Shown here: positions 14,210-19,861 of the stretch, piece after piece | Layout: each line of letters begins with the position of its first letter | How positions within the stretch are numbered: the first letter of the stretch is position 1 | DNA from: Methanobacteriota archaeon | Lineage (GTDB): Archaea > Thermoplasmatota > Thermoplasmata > RBG-16-68-12 | DNA length: 22,159 nt | NCBI GenBank assembly: GCA_005879065.1 | Contig: VBLU01000067.1 | Coordinates: forward strand, 1-22,159 | Reading direction: 5' to 3' | Program-made: the position numbers and the translations under genes | Notes under the pieces: generated by a model | What the model saw: only the letters and a program-made list of their open reading frames with translations | What the model was told of the DNA's origin: nothing | The model's database searches: none

Positions 14210-14959
14210 TCAACCTCCCGATTCCCCAACCGGCTTCCGCAGGATGAAGACGAATTTGAACCCTCGAAGGTAGAAATTGAAGCGGCGTGCCCGGTGCTCC
14301 CACATCGGCGATGCGGATCGATCATGGTGCCTCACGAGGACGACCGTGTCGATCGGTTCAAAGGCCTCCGAGAGGACGGTCAGCAATCGAAACCCGGCCG
14401 GAGTGTAGACCCCGCCGCGATACTCGTCTGCAATGATCCACGCGAGGATTCCTCCGGGTACCAGGACGCGACGCGCCTCCGCCGCGACCCGTCTCATCTC
14501 CTCGTAGAACCGCGGATCCCGGCACGAGATCCGTCCGAGACACCGAGGATCACGGCCATACGCGATGTTGTCCGAGTACGGTGAATCGATCACGGCGAGC
14601 GCGGCGGTTTCGTCTGGCAGGGGCCAGGCCCGCGCATCCGCCCGAAGCACATCCCGTCGGCGTGGGACGAGATCGAAGGAAATCGCGCGCCGACCGAGGG
14701 TGCGAGCCACGTCCCCAATCGTGCCCGAACCGGCCATCGGATCGACCACGAGTTCGCCGGGTCGGGAGTAGCGCCGGACAAGATTCCCGGCGCATCGGGC
14801 CGGGGTGACGCCGTTGAACGACGCATCGCCTGCCCGCGGATGTCCGTCCGCTTGCGTCGGAAAATCCCAGCACGTGGATGCCTCCAGATCCGTCCGACCC
14901 AGCATGGCCCAAGCCCCAGGGGGGACGGAAGAACGCGTGTGTACGGAGGCGAGGGCCAT
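14210..14959 (-). CDS. DNA methyltransferase of N6-adenine/N4-cytosine type
   Basis: AdoMet-dependent amino-methyltransferase, probably acting on DNA. Seen: 249 residues. A WDFP segment (31-34) is followed by FNGVTPARCAGNLVRRY, AdoMet motif I VVDPMAGSGTIGD (71-83), acidic FDLVP (motif II), DARAWPLPDE (motif III) and catalytic motif IV IDSPYSDN (124-131), then VLVPGG (motif VI region) and a C-terminal RARRFNFYLRGFKFVFIL. Motif IV is DSPY rather than the common DPPY or SPPY. Motif I precedes motif IV with no long target-recognition domain between, and the protein is short, so specificity may be low. No restriction gene is recognisable; the coupled downstream gene is DUF5655-like. ATG 14959 is chosen; TTG 14989 and ATG 14899 are in-frame alternatives. 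RNA methylation is a weaker alternative. Confidence 0.8.
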   Translation of the reverse strand: MALASVHTRSSVPPGAWAMLGRTDLEASTCWDFPTQADGHPRAGDASFNGVTPARCAGNLVRRYSRPGELVVDPMAGSGTIGDVARTLGRRAISFDLVPRRRDVLRADARAWPLPDETAALAVIDSPYSDNIAYGRDPRCLGRISCRDPRFYEEMRRVAAEARRVLVPGGILAWIIADEYRGGVYTPAGFRLLTVLSEAFEPIDTVVLVRHHDRSASPMWEHRARRFNFYLRGFKFVFILRKPVGESGG

Positions 14960-15029
14960 GGCCTCTCCATCTCCGGCATGGGTTATCAACGCGGACGGGA
15001 GAGGGGGATGGGTGAAAGTGAAAATCTGC

Positions 15030-15983
15030 CTAGGACTCGGTGAATCGCGAGGCGAGGAACCGACGGACGTCTGAGAGCCGGGAGTACGGATGCCGACGGT
15101 CCCGGATATGCAGGGCCGAACAGGCGTTCGCGAAACGCAACGCCTCGGTGACGGAATCGCCTCCGAACCGGGCGTTGACGTACGCCGCGTTAAACACGTC
15201 TCCGCATCCCGTCGGATTCTCGATCGGAACCGAGAAGGCGGGGACCTTTTCGATGCCGTCCGGAGAGATCCAGGCGGACCCACGGTCTCCCCGGTGGATG
15301 ACGACCTCTCGGGCGCCCATCGCACAGATCCGGCGGGCGGCCTCGAACGGGGATCGGTCTCCTCCGAGCGCCGACACTTCGACCTCATTTCCGAAGAACG
15401 TGTCCACGAACGGTAGGGCCATGCGGGCGGCACGAAGGCGCTCCCGCGTCCAACCGAAAGGGTCCGTAGACATGTCCAACGACGTGCCTACCCCCGCGTG
15501 TCGAGCCCGCGACAATAGGAGGGCGGTCGGACGACCCATGAGCCGTGGCGTCCACCAGAAGCCGGCGCGGTGGAGATGATCGACTTGTTTCAGAATTTTC
15601 GCTGGGACATCCCGGAGGCGCAGTTCGCCGTTCGCGCCGAGCGACGTAATCAGGGCGCGTCCGCCGCCGGTCCACGACAGTGCGACGGTCGCGCCCGTGG
15701 GGTGTCCCGCATCCGTGCGGACGAGCGCGCGCACCCCCTGTCGGCGGTAGGCCTCCCGGAGAAGGTGGGCATTCGCATCGCGTCCAAGGACGCCCACGAA
15801 TGTGGTCTTCGCCCCGAGCCGCGCGATCTGGAGGGCGAAGTTCGTGGCGTTCCCTCCCGGCAGAGTCTCGAAGGCCGCGATGTGGCCTTGGAAGTCTCCG
15901 CGAGGAAGGGGGCGCATCGGTGGTGTGATCCGATCGACGATCGCGTCTCCCACCGCGACCACGCGGCAGATCCGACGGGCCAT
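15030..15983 (-). CDS. PfkB-family carbohydrate/nucleoside kinase
   Basis: Ribokinase-like fold enzyme that phosphorylates a sugar or nucleoside hydroxyl with ATP. Seen: 317 residues. First signature: AVGDAIVDRI near 10-19 and LPGGNATNFALQIARLGAKT at 41-60; second signature: ENPTGCGDVFNAAYV, with catalytic Asp262 in GCGD (the usual form is GAGD). TGATVALSW and GREL-like loops between them form the lid. Length is normal. ATG 15983 follows the zinc-ribbon stop by 3 nt with GAGGG as Shine-Dalgarno sequence, so translation is coupled. Substrate cannot be told; ribokinase, fructokinase and nucleoside kinase (archaeal MjNK type) are all possible. The setting beside replication and translation genes gives no metabolic clue. 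Confidence 0.88.
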   Translation of the reverse strand: MARRICRVVAVGDAIVDRITPPMRPLPRGDFQGHIAAFETLPGGNATNFALQIARLGAKTTFVGVLGRDANAHLLREAYRRQGVRALVRTDAGHPTGATVALSWTGGGRALITSLGANGELRLRDVPAKILKQVDHLHRAGFWWTPRLMGRPTALLLSRARHAGVGTSLDMSTDPFGWTRERLRAARMALPFVDTFFGNEVEVSALGGDRSPFEAARRICAMGAREVVIHRGDRGSAWISPDGIEKVPAFSVPIENPTGCGDVFNAAYVNARFGGDSVTEALRFANACSALHIRDRRHPYSRLSDVRRFLASRFTES

Positions 15984-15986
15984 CCC

Positions 15987-16145
15987 TCACGCCTTCCAAA
16001 GTCCCTGACGCTTCAATTCTTCGACGACGAACTTGTAATCCGCCGGACGTCCGCAGTTCGGACAAAACAGACTGCCGTGCGCGTCGCGCACGGGATCGGA
16101 CCCCTCCCACCCGCAGAACCGGCAGCGGGCGTCGGTGACAGCCAA
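15987..16145 (-). CDS. 52-residue zinc-ribbon protein coupled to DNA polymerase gene
   Basis: Not a family I can name. Seen by reading the gap between polymerase and PfkB genes: an uninterrupted frame starting MAVTDARCRFCGWEGSDPVR, with CxxC at Cys8/Cys11 and CPNC at Cys28/Cys31 (16 residues between), then ADYKFVVEELKRQGLWKA as a C-terminal helix. Two CxxC knuckles of this spacing form a single treble-clef or rubredoxin-like zinc ribbon. Start is TTG 16145: GAGGTG at 16155-16150 overlaps the polymerase stop and lies 4 nt upstream. It is followed by 3 nt and the PfkB ATG. Tight packing on both sides supports a real gene. Likely a nucleic-acid or protein-binding accessory; a role with the polymerase is only inferred from position. 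Confidence 0.85.
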   Translation of the reverse strand: MAVTDARCRFCGWEGSDPVRDAHGSLFCPNCGRPADYKFVVEELKRQGLWKA

Positions 16146-16153
16146 GGCGCACC

Positions 16154-18604
16154 TCAGAAGAAATCTTCGAGCGTGAGTTTCTTCTCCGCCCGGCGGTGTC
16201 CTTCCGAAGCAGGCGCGTCCTCCGGAAAATCACCGCTGTCCAGGGATTTCTGCTGCGCGGGCTGCGTCCCGGTGAACAGCGCCTTTTCGTCCCAGCCGTA
16301 GACCTCCGTGATATATGCGAGGGTCTGCGCGACCCGCCGCGCGTAGTATTCCCAGTCCGGGCGTTTGTCGAAGGGCCGGCCGGACACGTAGGGCTCCACT
16401 TCCATCGGGCTCTTCTTCGAGTCCGTCACGATCCACGAGACCTTCATCCCGGGCATGAACTCCTCCCCCATCTCCTCGAGCTTCCGGGCGGCGATCACGT
16501 TGCTCATCGAGTTCGGATTCACGTAGCGGTTCTCCTCTTTCACGGTGCGGGAGATCACGAGCATCTCGATCGGGTCTTTGTCCCGATCCTCGAGTGGCGG
16601 ACTCCCGGATCGGACCTCCGCGACGATCTGCTTCGCGAGCGCGATTGATCCCTCCTGGTCACGGTCCAGGATCCGATCGAAGACCCGGCTCTGGGCGTCA
16701 CTCTGGAGGTCGAAGGCGTCCGTCCGGCGGATCTCGTACCCGCGCACGACCATCTGGCTCCGGAGCTCCTCCGGCCACGCGACCTTGCCGGCGTACCGTT
16801 TCTTCCGCCCATGGCTGAAGAGGGTTTCGTAGATCTTGTCCACCTCCATCGAGATTCGGCCGCGGGAGAACCGCTCCGCCGTCTTCTTGGCGAAGTCGAG
16901 CGACGCGTCGAGGCCGGGCGACGGGGACTGAAAGAAGACGGAGTCTGTGTCCGCGTACACGACCTTCACGCCTTCGGCCTCGAGCTCCCCGATGATCCCT
17001 TTGATGCGATCCCGGGCGAAGGCGGTGATCGAGGCGCCCACCTTCGGGTCATTGAACCGGTAGAAGGACGATGCGAGGACTCCGTAGAACGCGTTCATGA
17101 GGACCTTGATCGCGGCCTGCAGGCCCTCGTAGAACTCCTTCATCTGGGGGTCCGTCGCGGCCTTCTGCTTCGTCCGGACCTCCTGGCGGTCCTTCATCAG
17201 GTTCGCAAGGATGACCGGGAGGAGCCCCTTCTTCACCTCTGCCGGGAGGAACTTGGCCCCGGTCGGGCTCACGATCGTGCCGTTCGGCGAGACCGTCGTA
17301 AAGCAGATGTTGTTCTCGATGATCAGGGACGGGTACATCGCGCGGAAGTCGAGGGAGATGACCCACTCGTACAGCCCGGGCTGCAAGCTGTGCACGTAGC
17401 CGCCCTCGATCTGTTCGACGCGACCTCCGCGCATCTTCATCATCGGCACCGCGACCTTCGCGCGGTCCGCGGCCCGGATCAGGATGGAGTCGATCAGGTT
17501 CGACGTGCGGCCATGGAGCACGTCCTCGAGCGGAAGTTTGCTCACCGCCGCGAGGTCGAGGGTCTTCTCGATGCGGCGCACCCGCTCCAGGATCCGTAGG
17601 GAGAGTTCGGCGTCCTGGATGCAGTAGCGGATCACCTTGTCCCGGTCCGCCTCCCATTCCTCGTCGATTCGGCGGCGCTGCAGCTCGTGCTTGCCCTCCC
17701 CGAGCAAGTGCTTCGCCACGTAGTCGAGGGTCTCCTGCTTCGGACGCATCTCCGCCCGCACGGCCCACCATACGTCTGTCAGGATACGCCCGTCGAGCCG
17801 CCAAAACCGTTCGCCCAGGTGGAAGAAGGTGGAGTGGTCCCGCGCGAGGGAGAGCCGCTGCATCCCGTGCTTCGCGGCCCGTTCGATGAGGACCGGCAGG
17901 TCGTATCCGTCGATGTTGTATCCGGAGATGACGTCCGGATCCAACTCATCGATGAGCTTCACGAACCGCTCGATGATCTCCTTCTCGTTGCCGGTGAGGA
18001 TGCGGGTCTTGATCTCGCCCGCTTCGCGGTATGCGACCCCGATGCAGAAGATGTGGCCGTCCCGGATCGAATTTTCGATGTCAAAGCTGAGGATCCGGAG
18101 GGCGGGACGGAACGGGTCGCACGGCTCGAACCGTTCGGCCACAAGGAACAGGTCTGTCCAGTAACGTCCCTTCGGATCCTGGGTCGTTCCCACGACTCGG
18201 ACGGCCGCCCCGAGATCCATATCATAGATGAACCGATGTTGGAACGGGATGTCCGCTTCCAGAGGAGTCGATCCGAACTTGCGTGCCTTTTCCCGGTATT
18301 CCGGCGTCTTCCAGGGCTGTCGGAGGACCACGCGGGCGCAGGGCGTAGGCCGGCCTTCCACTTCCAGGGTCACGTCCTCGAAGGCGACCACTTGCTTGTC
18401 GCGGGCGAACGCACCCCGCAAAGCCTGGGGTGGCGCGATAACGAAGAAGTAGGGCTTGAACCCGGAGTACTCGATCGCGATACTCTTCCCTTCGCGGGTG
18501 CGGCCGAACAGCTGGATGACCGGCACCTGGGGATCCTCAGGGCCGTCCACGGGCTCGCGACGGTACGAAGCCGTGATGATCCGAACGTCGAACGACTCGC
18601 TCAT
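16154..18604 (-). CDS. polB: Family B replicative DNA polymerase with 3'-5' exonuclease
   Basis: Template-directed DNA synthesis with proofreading. Seen: 816 residues. The N-terminal domain (about 1-165) is followed by exonuclease motifs ExoI LSFDIENSI (Asp175, Glu177), ExoII ISGYNIDGYD (226-235) and ExoIII YCIQD (Tyr327, Asp331), all intact. Polymerase motif A DFRAMYPSLI (419-428), motif B KVLMNAFYG (500-508) and motif C YADTDS (550-555) complete both active sites. Motif A has RAMYPS where many have xxLYPS. The last residues, KLTLEDFF, resemble a PCNA-interacting PIP box with Lys in place of the first Gln. Length fits archaeal PolB. The ATG overlaps the GTPase stop as ATGA, and a zinc-ribbon gene follows at 8 nt. 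No intein is seen. Confidence 0.97.
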   Translation of the reverse strand: MSESFDVRIITASYRREPVDGPEDPQVPVIQLFGRTREGKSIAIEYSGFKPYFFVIAPPQALRGAFARDKQVVAFEDVTLEVEGRPTPCARVVLRQPWKTPEYREKARKFGSTPLEADIPFQHRFIYDMDLGAAVRVVGTTQDPKGRYWTDLFLVAERFEPCDPFRPALRILSFDIENSIRDGHIFCIGVAYREAGEIKTRILTGNEKEIIERFVKLIDELDPDVISGYNIDGYDLPVLIERAAKHGMQRLSLARDHSTFFHLGERFWRLDGRILTDVWWAVRAEMRPKQETLDYVAKHLLGEGKHELQRRRIDEEWEADRDKVIRYCIQDAELSLRILERVRRIEKTLDLAAVSKLPLEDVLHGRTSNLIDSILIRAADRAKVAVPMMKMRGGRVEQIEGGYVHSLQPGLYEWVISLDFRAMYPSLIIENNICFTTVSPNGTIVSPTGAKFLPAEVKKGLLPVILANLMKDRQEVRTKQKAATDPQMKEFYEGLQAAIKVLMNAFYGVLASSFYRFNDPKVGASITAFARDRIKGIIGELEAEGVKVVYADTDSVFFQSPSPGLDASLDFAKKTAERFSRGRISMEVDKIYETLFSHGRKKRYAGKVAWPEELRSQMVVRGYEIRRTDAFDLQSDAQSRVFDRILDRDQEGSIALAKQIVAEVRSGSPPLEDRDKDPIEMLVISRTVKEENRYVNPNSMSNVIAARKLEEMGEEFMPGMKVSWIVTDSKKSPMEVEPYVSGRPFDKRPDWEYYARRVAQTLAYITEVYGWDEKALFTGTQPAQQKSLDSGDFPEDAPASEGHRRAEKKLTLEDFF

Positions 18605-19791
18605 GCCTTCGCCACAATCTTGATGACGTCCCCATCCTCAACCGGGTGGTCGCGACCGACGACCATCTTCGTCCGTGCGTTGATGGCGCGGATGAAGTGG
18701 TTCCCCAAATCCGTGTGCACCTTAAAGGCTACGTCCGCCGCGGTGGAACCGCGCGGCACGAGGAACGCGTCCGGGAGGACGTTCCCGCTCTTGTCGGACC
18801 AATGATGCTCATCCTCCACAGGGAACACGACGATCAAGTTCAGGAGCTTGAACACTGCCTCCTCCAAGCATTGCTGCACGCCCGTCGACCCTCGTTTCTG
18901 CAGGAACACTGCGATCGTATCGAGGGCTTTCGACTGGCTGGCCGTCAACTTCCCTGGTTCGAGGATCTTGAACGAAGGCCCGCCGGGCTCGTATGCAATG
19001 AGGGATGCCGTCGCCGCGCGGCGGAGGGCGAGCTCGTACTCGGCGGACGTCGGAATCGTGTGATATCCTTCGAGGTTGACCAGTTTGTCCAGGGTATCCG
19101 AGGGCGCCAGATCTGCTTTGTTTGCGGCGAGGATCATCGGCTTGCCGCGCTGCCGCAACGACCTCGCGAGTCGTAGCAGATCCTCCGAGGTCCAGTGCGC
19201 CATCTTCGGATCGAGCGGTGCTTCCCGCAGCGCCAAGTGAATCTGCATCTCCGTGAATCCGAGGCCTGTCAGCCTTCCAAGGAGAACCTTTTCGGGAGGC
19301 GTTTCCTCGAGGTCCGCCCGGCGGGCTTCTTTGTCCCAGTTCCGCGAGAGGATCCCCGCAATCCAGTGCGCGAGTTCGTCCTCGAGGAAGTGAACGTCCT
19401 CAATGGGATCGTGACTCCCCGCGGCAACCGGGTTCCCTTCGAAATCGGTTATTCCGGCTGCATCGAGCACATGTACGAGGACACTGGCCTGCCGCAAGTC
19501 ATCGAGGAACTGGTTCCCGAGGCCACGGCCTTGGTGGGCGTTCGGCACAAGCCCCGCGACGTCGAGCATCTCCACCGGGATCAGCCGTGTGCCGCCCTGG
19601 CAGGGGGCATTGTTTGGCTTGCACGGCCGGCCGAGTTCGAGGTGCGGACACTTCTTCCGGACGTAGGCAACCCCGTGATTCGCCTGGACCGTGGTGAAGG
19701 GATAGTTCGCGATGTGGACCGGGGCGAGCGTTGCCGCAGCGAAGAAAGTGGACTTCCCCACGTTCGGCTTCCCGACGACCCCCAACTCCAT
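18601..19791 (-). CDS. OBG/YchF-family GTPase with TGS domain
   Basis: Translation-associated TRAFAC GTPase; family members bind ribosomes or RNA. Seen: 396 residues. G1 GKPNVGKS (7-14) starts almost at the N-terminus, as in YchF-like proteins; G3 is DVAGLV (77-82) and G4 NKAD (224-227). YPFTTVQANHGVAYVRKKCP follows the switch region and includes Cys48, with Cys57 and Cys64 after it in a short insert. A helical insert spans about 130-215, and the C-terminal TGS domain (about 320-396) contains DAFLVPRGSTAADVAFKVHT and ends with GDVIKIVAKA. This is the archaeal redox-insensitive YchF/DRG-like type. Start ATG 19791 lacks a clear Shine-Dalgarno sequence; a weak CTAAAGGTAC box lies about 38 nt upstream. 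It is the first gene of the polymerase operon (4-nt overlap with polB). Confidence 0.94.
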   Translation of the reverse strand: MELGVVGKPNVGKSTFFAAATLAPVHIANYPFTTVQANHGVAYVRKKCPHLELGRPCKPNNAPCQGGTRLIPVEMLDVAGLVPNAHQGRGLGNQFLDDLRQASVLVHVLDAAGITDFEGNPVAAGSHDPIEDVHFLEDELAHWIAGILSRNWDKEARRADLEETPPEKVLLGRLTGLGFTEMQIHLALREAPLDPKMAHWTSEDLLRLARSLRQRGKPMILAANKADLAPSDTLDKLVNLEGYHTIPTSAEYELALRRAATASLIAYEPGGPSFKILEPGKLTASQSKALDTIAVFLQKRGSTGVQQCLEEAVFKLLNLIVVFPVEDEHHWSDKSGNVLPDAFLVPRGSTAADVAFKVHTDLGNHFIRAINARTKMVVGRDHPVEDGDVIKIVAKA

Positions 19792-19861
19792 AGGTCAGGA
19801 ACGAAGAACGTGGTGCTTCCACAAGTACCTTTAGCGGTCGGCCAACATCGTAGTCGTGGTG

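Noticed and set aside
14959..15433. N-terminal extension of the DNA methylase to 15433
   Set aside because: The extra 158 residues overlap the PfkB gene in another frame and are low-complexity Arg/Ser/Pro sequence.
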